A model generated the notes under the pieces. It was given only the letters and a program-made list of their open reading frames with translations. It was not told the origin of the DNA and searched no databases. The position numbers and the translations under genes were made by a program. A DNA stretch of 64,000 nucleotides, from assembly GCA_965200145.1 (NCBI GenBank), contig CBDATG010000002.1:372001-436000 (forward strand), read 5' to 3'. This DNA comes from CBDATG01 sp965200145 (GTDB lineage: Bacteria > Chloroflexota > Dehalococcoidia > Lucifugimonadales > Lucifugimonadaceae). Below, in pieces: positions 25,011 to 33,485 of the stretch. Every line of letters starts with the position of its first letter. Within the stretch, counting starts at the first letter, position 1.

Positions 25011-26000
25011 GCGACTCCCTTCATCGAGCCATGTACACCTATTGACGAGTCAGCGGTCGATCCATGCATGCGAGATCCATTTTGGCAGATTGTAACGACG
25101 ACACGCGCGAGTTACAGCCGCCGCTCGATACCGAAATTGCCGATCGATGTATACTCCCGAATTAAAAGAACGCATGATCTGTACGATGTGGGTTTGGGTA
25201 CAACGCAGTTCTACGTACGGGGAACTTTTGTACCTGATAGCGCGCGTTGCACTCAAGCGACTATGATAATGACTGCCGCGGAACCTGCTAGGAACCATTT
25301 TCCCGCCAAGCCCCTGATGGCCGGATCAGCATAGGGTGAAGGCTCTGTACACTTCAACTGCTTCGTTGACCTGCGGGTAAACGAATACTTCAACGGTAAC
25401 GGACCCACAACGATTCCTCTCTTGGTCTTTTGGTTAGGGGTTGATGAAGACCCTCGTGATTCTTATCACAGTTCGGTTCTCGACGGTTGGCCAGCGTATC
25501 AATACGAGGGAAAGGAGATGATCGTGGCTCTGAGGCGGGGGCCGGACATATCAGTTGGCGCATGGGCACACGATTTTGAGGCGAGTTGGGATGTCCAGAG
25601 ACGCGACGACGGCAAGGTTGTAGTGGTTTCCTCCTGGGTGGGAATACTTGGCGTCGACGACCCGAGTCAATGGGAATACACACTCGAAGAGTTTAGGCCC
25701 ATGGTGAAAGAAGTTATGGCCCGTTTTCGAAGTGAGACGAACGGCCGCGTCGGAGACGATCCGTCGGACCCGGAGTTCGCGAAAGACGCGAGTGGTGCCT
25801 CGTATATCGATCACTTGAGGGACCTCGGAGCTTTTACGATCGACGACATCACACCCGCACCGGCACCGACGGTTCCAGGTGAGACCGACCCCGATCCGTA
25901 CGGATACAGAGCCAACGAGGATACGATAATCGCCTCCGCGGAGGACGCCACCACCACCGACACACCCGTGCCGGAAACGCATGGCCCCGACCGTCAATGA
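24927..26000 (+). pseudogene. Array lipoprotein 4, type A, interrupted by an in-frame TAG
   Basis: From ATG 24927 (8-nt overlap with the previous stop) the frame is open to TAG at 25332-25334 (codon 136), directly before GEGSVHFNCFVDLRVNEYF. The same frame then stays open to 26000, encoding the rest of a normal type A protein: LEGKEM-like YEGKEMIVALRRG, WDVQRRDDGKVVVVS and TPAPAPTVPGETDPDP. Apart from the single nonsense codon nothing is missing (357 codons in all). TAG is the normal stop of neighbouring genes, so recoding is unlikely; the shortened product would keep the lipid anchor and about 110 mature residues. The C-terminal end (VPETHGPDRQ) lacks the common tail. Confidence 0.85.
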
Positions 26001-26084
26001 GCGACCGCCGAGGAATCCGCGTCGCTGATAGTCGCCAAGTTGAGTAACCGCCAGTAAAGTCGATTTCCTGTTAGGCTTATCGCC

Positions 26085-27179
26085 ATGCTTTCCGCTCCCA
26101 ACAGCCGCTTACTCCTATCGCTGGCAATCACCGCCGCCGTGACGGCCTTCGCCGCCGCGGTGGCATGTAACGACGAGTCGTCTCCCAGCATAGATTCCTT
26201 AGCGACGAACGCCACCCTAGACTCAGCTGGTGCATCTTGCGACCCGTCGGCGCAATCCAACGTTATTCCTTGTGGTCAGGAGGGTGATGACGACAAGGAG
26301 TCCTCGCCATACCTCGACGCACTGACGACGAACTCCTACTTAGTCGCTACCGTTGAGCCATGCGCTCCGCTAGCGCAATCCGACATCGATCCTTGTGAGC
26401 GAAGGCTTGACGAATGGGATATTGCTCGAACTCCGTACCACACTGGCCACCCTCATAGGAGAGAGTCGCACTTTGGACCGCAGGCAGTTGAGACAACCAT
26501 ATCTCTAGGGTACCGGGACCCCGACCTAATCCCACACATGATCGTTCGCGGCACTGTCGTACCAGGGTCAACACGGTGTGATGAACCGAATGCGTGGTTA
26601 ATTGGCTCGTTTCGTGATACGGCGGAGATTACAGATTGGAAGATTGATATGTGTTTCGCCGAGTTCAGAGTGAGTGAATACATCGTGGGGCGTGGTCCGT
26701 CGGTACTCACGATTCAGGTTGGACAGCATTTTAAGGTTAGCGAGCTCCCTGTCGACGAATGGTTTGATTGGTTGGAGGGGATTCACTCAGTGTTCGAGGG
26801 AAGCGAGTGGGTTGCCGCTCTCAGAGTACCTACTAACTTCCTCTACTCGGTTTGGTGGTTTTGGGATTCTCGGTCGTGGGATGTCCAGAGAAGGCATGAC
26901 GGCACCGTGGTCGTAGTCGATTACCAGGCGAGATACCATTCGCAACTCCCGCGTGAAGAGAACGGGTATGAGGTAACGCTAGACGAGTTCAGGACGACCG
27001 CGAGACGGATGCACGCGGAGTACCTGCTCGCCAACGGCGGCAGAATCGGCGACTTCGAAGGTGCGCCGCGAGTACTCAATGATGCCAACGACGAATTCCT
27101 GCACGCTCACATGTCGAGCAGTCCCGTGTTTAGCATCGTAGACGCGACTCCACGCGCGGCACCTCCGCCACCATCGTGA
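26085..27179 (+). CDS. Array lipoprotein 5, type C
   Basis: This 364-aa protein has an unrelated signal peptide (MLSAPNSRLLLSLAITAAVT, lipobox AVAC) and an 84-nt gap before it, so it is outside the overlap chain. After a linker with a short internal repeat (SSPSIDSLATNATL / SSPYLDALTTNSYL) comes the family domain: VEPCAPLAQSDIDPCERRLD, VRGTVVPGSTRC, MCFAEFRVSEYIVGRGP and WDVQRRHDGTVVVVDY, ending TPRAAPPPPS without the Pro/Thr tail. It pairs best with the gene at 29466 (both have DPCERRxDEWD and EFLHxHMS). An extra Cys pair (GASCDP, VIPCGQ) in the linker mimics a decayed first motif. The function is unknown. Confidence 0.85.
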   Translation: MLSAPNSRLLLSLAITAAVTAFAAAVACNDESSPSIDSLATNATLDSAGASCDPSAQSNVIPCGQEGDDDKESSPYLDALTTNSYLVATVEPCAPLAQSDIDPCERRLDEWDIARTPYHTGHPHRRESHFGPQAVETTISLGYRDPDLIPHMIVRGTVVPGSTRCDEPNAWLIGSFRDTAEITDWKIDMCFAEFRVSEYIVGRGPSVLTIQVGQHFKVSELPVDEWFDWLEGIHSVFEGSEWVAALRVPTNFLYSVWWFWDSRSWDVQRRHDGTVVVVDYQARYHSQLPREENGYEVTLDEFRTTARRMHAEYLLANGGRIGDFEGAPRVLNDANDEFLHAHMSSSPVFSIVDATPRAAPPPPS

Positions 27180-27201
27180 TGTACCCAGGAGTAACTTTCG
27201 G

Positions 27202-28224
27202 ATGCACACAAAAAGTATGTTGACCGTCGTGATGATGCTCACTGCATCGGCGTTCGCGATCGCCTGCGTCACGACACCAGAATCTGAAGTCGACCACGAG
27301 CCAGCGATGCATGAATCGGTACGGACGAATCCTACCGCTCCCGAACACACGGCCCCAATCGCAACATCACCGTACTTGGTCGAGCCGGTTGCGCCGTGCA
27401 CCCCGATCGAAAACGGAACTGTGGATCCATGCGAGCGGCGACTCTACGATTGGTGGTGTTGCGAGATTTATTTGTATCGCTCGCCCGCACCTTGGTGGCC
27501 ACCTGATGTCCCTTGGGATGCCTACGAGAAGCTGTCGATAACAAACGCTTCGGCATATCATCACGCTTTCTCGGTTGTTAGGGCTACTGTCATCCCAGGT
27601 TCAACTCGATGCATACCTGTGAGCGGTCGGTTGGGATCGTCGGTTATAACCAGAACCGAGCCGGCATATTCTCCTGAACCAGTCCGGGAGTATTGCTTCG
27701 TCGACGTGAGAGTCAACGAATATTTGTTCGCACGCGGTCCAAAGAAATTGACGGTTCGTCTCGATTCTCAAACATCTTGGTCGGGTGACTTCGATAGCGT
27801 CAGCGAACATCGCGAATTTTTAGTGGAACAATTTGCCCGGTTTGAGGGTTATGAATTCGTTCTCGAACTGATAGCTCCAATCAACCTGCTTGTCAGAACC
27901 TGGTGGGTAGGAACGGCTTGGGACGTCCAAAGGAAATCGGACGGGTCCGTAGTAGCCGTTGACCGTCTCGCGAGGTCGTACGCGGATTCGCCGGAGTGGT
28001 TGCACAAGGTCGAACTGCCTCTGTCCGAACTCAGGGAACAGGTGCGCCGCGCCAACGATGAGAAGCTAGCTAAGTACGACGGCAGAGTAGGCGAAGGATC
28101 AAACCTGCCAAGCGTGATCCACGACATCGGTGATGCAAGCCTGATGAGGTGGATGCTGGATCAGGACGCTTGGACGCTCGGTGTAGACGCGACTCCTATG
28201 GCACCGCCGCCCGCACCAAGGTAG
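27202..28224 (+). CDS. Array lipoprotein 6, family member without Pro/Thr tail
   Basis: This 340-aa protein has signal peptide MHTKSMLTVVMMLTASAFAI and lipobox AIAC. The mature domain has VAPCTPIENGTVDPCERRLY, VVRATVIPGSTRC, YCFVDVRVNEYLFARGP, WDVQRKSDGSVVAVDRLA and ends TPMAPPPAPR. It does not fit types A, B or C well, although its VVRATVIPGSTRC resembles type B and its CERR resembles type C. AGGAG lies about 10 nt upstream of the ATG, so it has its own ribosome site, with only 22 nt after the previous stop. It has no tail and no overlap with the next gene. Confidence 0.83.
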   Translation: MHTKSMLTVVMMLTASAFAIACVTTPESEVDHEPAMHESVRTNPTAPEHTAPIATSPYLVEPVAPCTPIENGTVDPCERRLYDWWCCEIYLYRSPAPWWPPDVPWDAYEKLSITNASAYHHAFSVVRATVIPGSTRCIPVSGRLGSSVITRTEPAYSPEPVREYCFVDVRVNEYLFARGPKKLTVRLDSQTSWSGDFDSVSEHREFLVEQFARFEGYEFVLELIAPINLLVRTWWVGTAWDVQRKSDGSVVAVDRLARSYADSPEWLHKVELPLSELREQVRRANDEKLAKYDGRVGEGSNLPSVIHDIGDASLMRWMLDQDAWTLGVDATPMAPPPAPR

Positions 28225-28261
28225 CCACAACGCGGTGTGATCAAATGATATCGGCGCGTTG

Positions 28262-29473
28262 ATGACTGTCAATCAAGCGAGACCCCGGACGAGTAGAGGT
28301 ACCACGTTGGTACAAAGAAACCATTTCGAAGGACTGATATTGGGCATTGCTCTGGTTTTAGTGCTAGGTGCGTTCGGGGTATCCTGCGGTTCACTGGACC
28401 ATGAATCTGATTTGGTTGCGACCTCGCGCTTGGAGTCCATCGTACCGCCGTGCATTCCGTTTCCCGGCTCTGACATTGACCCGTGCGCCAGGAGGGACGA
28501 TTTCCCTACATTCACACCTCACATAGGAGTGACGATCGAATTTCCCGAAATTGTGGAGACGCTCGAAGATGGGTTCATTAGATGGTCCGAACGGCCATTT
28601 TGGGCTATCCATTTCGTGGTCCGCGCAACTGCCATACCCGGCTCTACGCGTTGCGGTCCGGCAATCCCCAGCGTCGACCACTATAGCGTTTATAGCCCTG
28701 ATTTGCTAGTAATCGCCGATAACCACTCGTTTTGCTATGTCGATGTCGCGGTCAATGAATACCTGACCGGCCAAGGACCGGCCCGGCTGACCGCGACGCT
28801 CGGCGAGAACCCCAGTTATGCTGATTATTTCGCTTCGCAATGCGATGAACTGTGCCGCCGCCGTGGTGCCGAAGTGTACCTTGAGGCAGGCATTGAGGGC
28901 GTTGAGTTGATATTGCTTCTGGGGGGACCACGAAAACTCGGCCAGGGTGCGTGGGACGTACAGGGCTCGTTCGACGTGCAGCGGAAGATGGATGGTACCA
29001 TAGTCGTAGTTAGGCGCCACAAAGGAGCGATTCTCGAGAAATCGAAAGTCGAGAATTACTCGACGAATCTCTCTCGACTAGAACGCCCCCTGAACGAATT
29101 CAGGGATCTGATGACAGACGCGTACGAGACGTTCGTTGAGTTGACTGGGGGGCTCACCGGGACAGTGAACGACGAGAAAGGAAGACTGCCGCCGAAATTG
29201 GCATCCAACGCCGGGCCGGCCGGGTTCAACGACTTCCTTGTGCGAACCCAGTTGTTTGAAGGTGCGCCGGCGCCACCACCACCAGTTCCAGGTGAGAACG
29301 ACCCAAACCCCGACGGCCTGCGCATCAACGACATAATCTCCACTAGAGTCGCCGGCGGCGTAACAATCCCCGGCGGCCTGGAAGACGCGCCCACCCAGGT
29401 GTCCGCGCTCGGCGACGAGCCGACGGCCACGTCGACCGCTCCAACACCAGAAAGCGAGGCGTCAGATGAATAG
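28262..29473 (+). CDS. Array lipoprotein 7, type B
   Basis: This 403-aa protein (ATG 28262; a TTG directly before it at 28259 is also in frame) has a long n-region, then LILGIALVLVLGAFGVSC as signal and lipobox. The type B domain has VPPCIPFPGSDIDPCARRDD, HFVVRATAIPGSTRCGP, CYVDVAVNEYLTGQGP, a CDELCRRRG Cys pair specific to type B, GVELILLLGGPRKLGQG, FDVQRKMDG and FLVRTQLFEGAPAPPPP. The end (GLEDAPTQVSALGDEPTAT to SDE) is the common tail. The stop overlaps the next ATG by 8 nt. The DNA of the last ~250 nt is nearly the same as that ending the gene at 20586. Confidence 0.85.
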   Translation: MTVNQARPRTSRGTTLVQRNHFEGLILGIALVLVLGAFGVSCGSLDHESDLVATSRLESIVPPCIPFPGSDIDPCARRDDFPTFTPHIGVTIEFPEIVETLEDGFIRWSERPFWAIHFVVRATAIPGSTRCGPAIPSVDHYSVYSPDLLVIADNHSFCYVDVAVNEYLTGQGPARLTATLGENPSYADYFASQCDELCRRRGAEVYLEAGIEGVELILLLGGPRKLGQGAWDVQGSFDVQRKMDGTIVVVRRHKGAILEKSKVENYSTNLSRLERPLNEFRDLMTDAYETFVELTGGLTGTVNDEKGRLPPKLASNAGPAGFNDFLVRTQLFEGAPAPPPPVPGENDPNPDGLRINDIISTRVAGGVTIPGGLEDAPTQVSALGDEPTATSTAPTPESEASDE

Positions 29474-29525
29474 GTTATCAATACCGCTCGCCATCGGCAT
29501 GTCATGCCTGTTGCTTCTAGTCGTT
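29372..29525 (+). repeat. Lipoprotein junction cassette J4
   Basis: Overlap at 29466-29473. It joins a type B gene to a type C gene, so the same junction is used between different domain types. Confidence 0.87.
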
Positions 29526-30632
29526 TTGGCGTTCGGACTAACGGCATGCGGTGTTGATCCTTCCGGGCGTGGTTTCGCGAGCGGCGACGATGAACAACTT
29601 GACTCAGCGGATGACCGTAGCGGATACTTGAGCGCCACCGTTGAACCTTGCTCGCCTGTAAATGGATCTGATGTCGATCCTTGTGAGCGGAGGTTTGATG
29701 AGTGGGATAAGGTTCGGTCTCCATACCGCAGCTCTTCCGACCGTCGGCCCGTCGATCCGCCAACTATTGAAGCCTCAATTAATGAACTATTCGGCACCTC
29801 TTTCCGAGTACCCCACCTGATAGTCAGGGGAACAGTGGTGCCTGGCACCACTCGTTGCGATCAACAAGAACTGATTCTATTAAGTGCGTTTGGTCACGCA
29901 CCGAATTACAAGGATGAAACCCGTGACACGTGTTTCTCCGAAATCAGGGTCAATGAATACATCGTGGGGCGCGGTCCGTCGATGCTCACTGTTTCGGTCG
30001 GTGCGCATCACAAGATCGGCGACTACGGCGATCACAGCGGCGAGGTATATTATGAATGGTTGGAAGGGATTCACTCGATTTATGAGGGGCGCGAATGGGT
30101 TATGGGCTTGCATGTACCTATCGACTTCACTTATGCCGCTTGGAGAATAAGCGATTATCCTTGGGATCTTCAACAAACGCGGGATGGTGAGTTAATTGTG
30201 GTTGATTGGATGGCGCGGAGCCAACCGGAACTTTCGAGGGAAGAGAATGGATTTGAAATATCGCTAGACGAATTCCGAACGCTCGCCAAACGGACGCACG
30301 CGGAGCACTTGACCTCGCACGACGGAAGGACCGGCGAGTTTGAAGGGGCACCCTTTGTGCTCAACGATGCCAATTACGAATTCCTACACAAGCACATGTC
30401 TCACGGACCGGTTTTTAGCGTCGTAGACGCAACTCCACATGCCCCACCTCCAGCACTGGGCGAAAACGATCCGTACACGCCGGGGCAGAACGTTACGGAT
30501 CAAACCGCGACCGTCTCCCCCGAAGTCCCCGGCGGCCTGGAAGACACGCCGACACCGGTATCCGCGCTCGGCGACGAGCCGACGGCCACGGCGACCGCTC
30601 CAACACCAGAAAGCGAGGTGTCAGATGAATAG
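29466..30632 (+). CDS. Array lipoprotein 8, type C with common tail
   Basis: This 388-aa protein begins MNRLSIPLAIGMSCLLLLVV and continues LAFGLTAC (lipid Cys28). The constant signal peptide thus runs into a second, gene-specific one, as if a constant junction had been joined to a gene that already had its own lipobox. The domain has VEPCSPVNGSDVDPCERRFD, VRGTVVPGTTRC, TCFSEIRVNEYIVGRGP, WDLQQTRDGELIVVDW and the EFLHKHMSHGPVFSVVDATP end shared with the gene at 26085. The type C domain here carries the Pro/Thr tail (VSALGDEPTATATAPTPESE) that the 26085 copy lacks. Both ends show 8-nt overlaps. Confidence 0.85.
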   Translation: MNRLSIPLAIGMSCLLLLVVLAFGLTACGVDPSGRGFASGDDEQLDSADDRSGYLSATVEPCSPVNGSDVDPCERRFDEWDKVRSPYRSSSDRRPVDPPTIEASINELFGTSFRVPHLIVRGTVVPGTTRCDQQELILLSAFGHAPNYKDETRDTCFSEIRVNEYIVGRGPSMLTVSVGAHHKIGDYGDHSGEVYYEWLEGIHSIYEGREWVMGLHVPIDFTYAAWRISDYPWDLQQTRDGELIVVDWMARSQPELSREENGFEISLDEFRTLAKRTHAEHLTSHDGRTGEFEGAPFVLNDANYEFLHKHMSHGPVFSVVDATPHAPPPALGENDPYTPGQNVTDQTATVSPEVPGGLEDTPTPVSALGDEPTATATAPTPESEVSDE

Positions 30633-30700
30633 GCTATCAATACCGCTCGCCATCGGCATGTCATGCCTGTTGCTTCTCGTCGTCGCGTGTTTCCAAGCAG
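30531..30700 (+). repeat. Lipoprotein junction cassette J5
   Basis: Overlap at 30625-30632. It shares GGCATGTCATGCCTGTTGCT with J4 downstream of the start. It joins a type C gene to a mixed-type gene. Confidence 0.87.
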
Positions 30701-31785
30701 GTGAGGAAGAGGCGCGTATCACGGAACCGTGTGTTCCGCTTCCAGGGTCCGACGTCGATCCTTGCGAACGGCGGGACGATTGGGATATCGGTGTATCGGC
30801 CAGCTACTCACTCTGGTCACTTCCCGACAGGCCGTTTGACACTTATCGGCATCTAAAGAAAGAGTCTGCGCGGTGTCCCAGCGGATTTTGTACGCCTCAC
30901 TTTTACGTCAGAGCTACGGTTATTCCGGGCTCAGCACGTTGCGCTCGGACTGAAGCGTTTTTGAGACAGGGCGATGACGGGACTATCCTCAATGTAGTCA
31001 GATTCAATCCACGTCACGAAAGAGTCAGATGGGACTGCTTCGTCGATATCGCCATCCATGAGTACTTCAACGGTACCGGTCCGCGACAGATGCCGATTAA
31101 ACTTCGTCACGGGTATTTGGATGCGACGAAGTCATCTCCTGAAGCCATCGATTCATACGCACGAGGCGCATCTCTAGACTACGAAGGCTATGAATTCATA
31201 TTCCCATTAATGAGAGACGTCAATCCGGCCCTAGGCGTATGGTCTAGGCTCCCTGAGGAAATATGGGATGTTCAGAGAAACGAAGATGGTGAAGTTACGG
31301 TAGTGTCATTTTGGACAACGGTTGCTCCTGAATGGAGGTCCGATTACGAAATGAGTCTGGCTGACTTTCGAGATATGACTCGTGATGGAATGGCAAGATA
31401 TTTTCGGGAGACTGGCGGAAGACTGGGGACCGGTGGAATAAATCCACTCCGAGCAACCGACGCGAGCCGCGATGGGGTGCTCGGAGTGCTGACGGAGCTC
31501 AGAGCATTCACAGTCGCGGATGTCACCCCGGCCTCGGCTCCGCCTGCACCGGGAGCAAACGATCCGTACACGCCAGGCCAGAACATACTGGATCAAACCG
31601 TGACCGCCTCCCCGGAAGTCCCAGGCGGCCTGGAAGACACGCCTACCCCGGTGTCCGCGCTCGGCGACGAGCCGATAGCCACGGCGGAACCCACTGCAAC
31701 CCCGGATCCCGCCCCGATCCATGAGCAGGAAGACACACCCACATCGTTTGCCGTTGGCGCGACCTCGGCCACATCGGTGCTATGA
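30625..31785 (+). CDS. Array lipoprotein 9, mixed type, variant tail
   Basis: This 386-aa protein has MNRLSIPLAIGMSCLLLLVV and lipobox VVAC (Cys22), directly followed by FQAGEEEA as in the array 2 genes. The domain has EPCVPLPGSDVDPCERRDDW, VRATVIPGSARC, DCFVDIAIHEYFNGTGP and WDVQRNEDGEVTVVSFW. The tail begins with the common GGLEDTPTPVSALGDEPI, then switches to PTATPDPAPIHEQEDTPTS, a shortened version of the long tail of the next gene. The stop lies in a box (GTGCTATGATGGCC...TACCAATC) also found at 63703-63731 before another type B gene. The start overlaps the previous stop by 8 nt. Confidence 0.85.
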   Translation: MNRLSIPLAIGMSCLLLLVVACFQAGEEEARITEPCVPLPGSDVDPCERRDDWDIGVSASYSLWSLPDRPFDTYRHLKKESARCPSGFCTPHFYVRATVIPGSARCARTEAFLRQGDDGTILNVVRFNPRHERVRWDCFVDIAIHEYFNGTGPRQMPIKLRHGYLDATKSSPEAIDSYARGASLDYEGYEFIFPLMRDVNPALGVWSRLPEEIWDVQRNEDGEVTVVSFWTTVAPEWRSDYEMSLADFRDMTRDGMARYFRETGGRLGTGGINPLRATDASRDGVLGVLTELRAFTVADVTPASAPPAPGANDPYTPGQNILDQTVTASPEVPGGLEDTPTPVSALGDEPIATAEPTATPDPAPIHEQEDTPTSFAVGATSATSVL

Positions 31786-31816
31786 TGGCCAAGTACCAAT
31801 CGGATGGAAGTACACC

Positions 31817-33391
31817 ATGAGACCTACCAAACGTCATATCAACCGGAAATTACTCCTTTTCCCGTTTGCGATTCTTGCGATCGTCCTGATCGCTTGCGGC
31901 TCGTTGCCCGAGGAGACTGCAACCGCTTCGGAATCCTCCGAGATGGATATCGTGCCGAGTGTCGCTGCTACTCGTCAGCATGCGCCGCAATTGGAGGTCA
32001 TCATACCACCATGCGTCCAATTCCCAAACGCAGCAGTTGACCCCTGCCAGCGACGAGATTCATGGAAGTCTTTCAACCCGTTCGTTGAGGCATCTATTGA
32101 GATTCCAGATGTCGTTGAAACTCTGGAGGACAGTTTGACGAGATGGGCGGAATACCCGTTCTGGGGCATCCATTTTGTTGTCCGGGCGACTGCCATTCCG
32201 GGTTCGATTCGTTGCGGTCCATCGCTCCCTAACAACGACCATTCGCTGAAGTATCTTCCCGGCCAATTCTTGGATTATGGGAATTCATCGTATTGTTTTA
32301 TTGATTTAGCGGTAAACGAATATCTTATGGGACAAGGGCCGGCCCGCATTACTGTGACCATGAGTAAAAATGGTTCAGGATCCCGCTCGGACATGGAATG
32401 CGATAACCGATGTCGCGTTGACGGGGCTGAGATTATGCGACGGACTGGCATTGAGGGCGTCGAATGGGTGTTATTCTTAGGCGGACCTCGTGACCTCTCT
32501 CACGGGGCATGGCATATATTTAGTTCGTTTGATGTACAACGGAAGCAAGACGGTACCGTAGTCGTTGTTGACCGGTACAAAAATGCCATACTTCTCCACT
32601 CTGAACCGGAGAATTATGGCGTTAACCTTTCCCGGTTGGAACAAACGCTCGAGGACTTCAGGGAGAACGTGAAGGATGCGTTTGATGTTTTCACCACGTT
32701 AACCGGTGGTCGCACCGGAACCTTGAATGACAAGGAAGGTAGACTGGCTCCGAAGTTGGCCTCCGATGCGGGGCCGGCAGGTCTTACTGACTTTCTGGTG
32801 CGAACACGCTTGATCGAAGGGACGCCGGCACCGCCTCCCCCAGTGCCTGGCGAAAACGACCCGAACCCCGATGGATTGCGGATCAACGACATCATCGCCA
32901 CCAGGATCGCCGGCGGCGTTGCGGTTCCCGGCGGCCTGGAAGGCACGGCCACCCCCGTGTCCGCGCTCGGCGACGAGCCCACGGCCACGGCGACGGTTGA
33001 ACCTACCGCTACCACCACTGTGGAGCCGACCGCAACAGAATCCGCTGAACCCACAGTGACCCCGGAGCCCGCGCCGACACCTGAGCAGGAAGACACTCCC
33101 ACGCCAGAGCCCGAGGTTGCGCCAACTGCCACTCCGGAGCCAGTGCCGACTCCCGAACCCGATCCTACGGCAACTCCGGAGCCGGTTGTCGAACCCACAG
33201 CGACTCCCGAGCCGGCACCGGTCGTTGAACCAACCGCCACCGCGACGCCAGAGCCCGTCGTAGAGCCGACCGCCACGCCGGAGGATGCCGTTGCCACGGA
33301 CACGCCCGAGCCGGAAGTGCCCGGACCTGAAGGACCTGGCGCGGTTGGCGAACCCGGAGACGAGGACGGACCCGACGGGCCGGACGGTTAG
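31817..33391 (+). CDS. Array lipoprotein 10, type B, terminal gene with long Pro/Thr/Glu tail
   Basis: This 524-aa protein is the last gene of array 1. The signal begins MRPTKRHINRKLLLFPFAIL and ends in lipobox LIAC (Cys27). The type B domain has IPPCVQFPNAAVDPC (~64-78), HFVVRATAIPGSIRCGP (~120), CFIDLAVNEYLMGQGP (~160), a CDNRCRVDG pair, FDVQRKQDGTVVVVDRY (~237) and FLVRTRLIEG. About 150 residues of Pro/Thr/Glu-rich sequence follow, with repeats of TATPEPVVEPTATPEPAP-type units, ending GPGAVGEPGDEDGPDGPDG. Such a tail could span the cell wall or serve as an extended stalk. The start has GGAAG about 6 nt upstream. The tail is nearly identical to that of the terminal gene of array 2. Confidence 0.87.
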   Translation: MRPTKRHINRKLLLFPFAILAIVLIACGSLPEETATASESSEMDIVPSVAATRQHAPQLEVIIPPCVQFPNAAVDPCQRRDSWKSFNPFVEASIEIPDVVETLEDSLTRWAEYPFWGIHFVVRATAIPGSIRCGPSLPNNDHSLKYLPGQFLDYGNSSYCFIDLAVNEYLMGQGPARITVTMSKNGSGSRSDMECDNRCRVDGAEIMRRTGIEGVEWVLFLGGPRDLSHGAWHIFSSFDVQRKQDGTVVVVDRYKNAILLHSEPENYGVNLSRLEQTLEDFRENVKDAFDVFTTLTGGRTGTLNDKEGRLAPKLASDAGPAGLTDFLVRTRLIEGTPAPPPPVPGENDPNPDGLRINDIIATRIAGGVAVPGGLEGTATPVSALGDEPTATATVEPTATTTVEPTATESAEPTVTPEPAPTPEQEDTPTPEPEVAPTATPEPVPTPEPDPTATPEPVVEPTATPEPAPVVEPTATATPEPVVEPTATPEDAVATDTPEPEVPGPEGPGAVGEPGDEDGPDGPDG

Positions 33392-33398
33392 CGCAGCT
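32930..33398 (+). repeat. Inverted repeat, left arm (long tail of array 1 terminal gene)
   Basis: About 450 nt coding for the Pro/Thr/Glu tail are repeated in opposite orientation at 58335-58815 with only scattered differences by eye, including the stop and the following GCGCA. The arms flank 25 kb that contain the menaquinone and defence genes. Confidence 0.85.
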
Positions 33399-33485
33399 AC
33401 TTCCTTCTGGGTATCATATTGAGTGTTGCGTTTGCGGTTTTCGCTTGCGCGTGCATTAACAGTGGTATGGCTTGGAAGGTTCGAC

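Noticed and set aside
25332..25334. TAG as pyrrolysine or other recoding signal
   Set aside because: TAG is the ordinary stop of several neighbouring genes, and no recoding machinery is visible.
32614..33303. Long reverse-strand frame rich in SGVAVGS repeats (also at 58430-59131, plus strand)
   Set aside because: It is the antisense reading of the Pro/Thr/Glu tail codons of the terminal lipoprotein genes; the codon bias keeps the opposite frame open. No start context or homology.
32930..33391. Short repeated units in the tail resembling a CRISPR array or VNTR
   Set aside because: Units are codon-level TATPEP-type repeats of unequal length without spacers, in frame with the protein; no cas genes are present.
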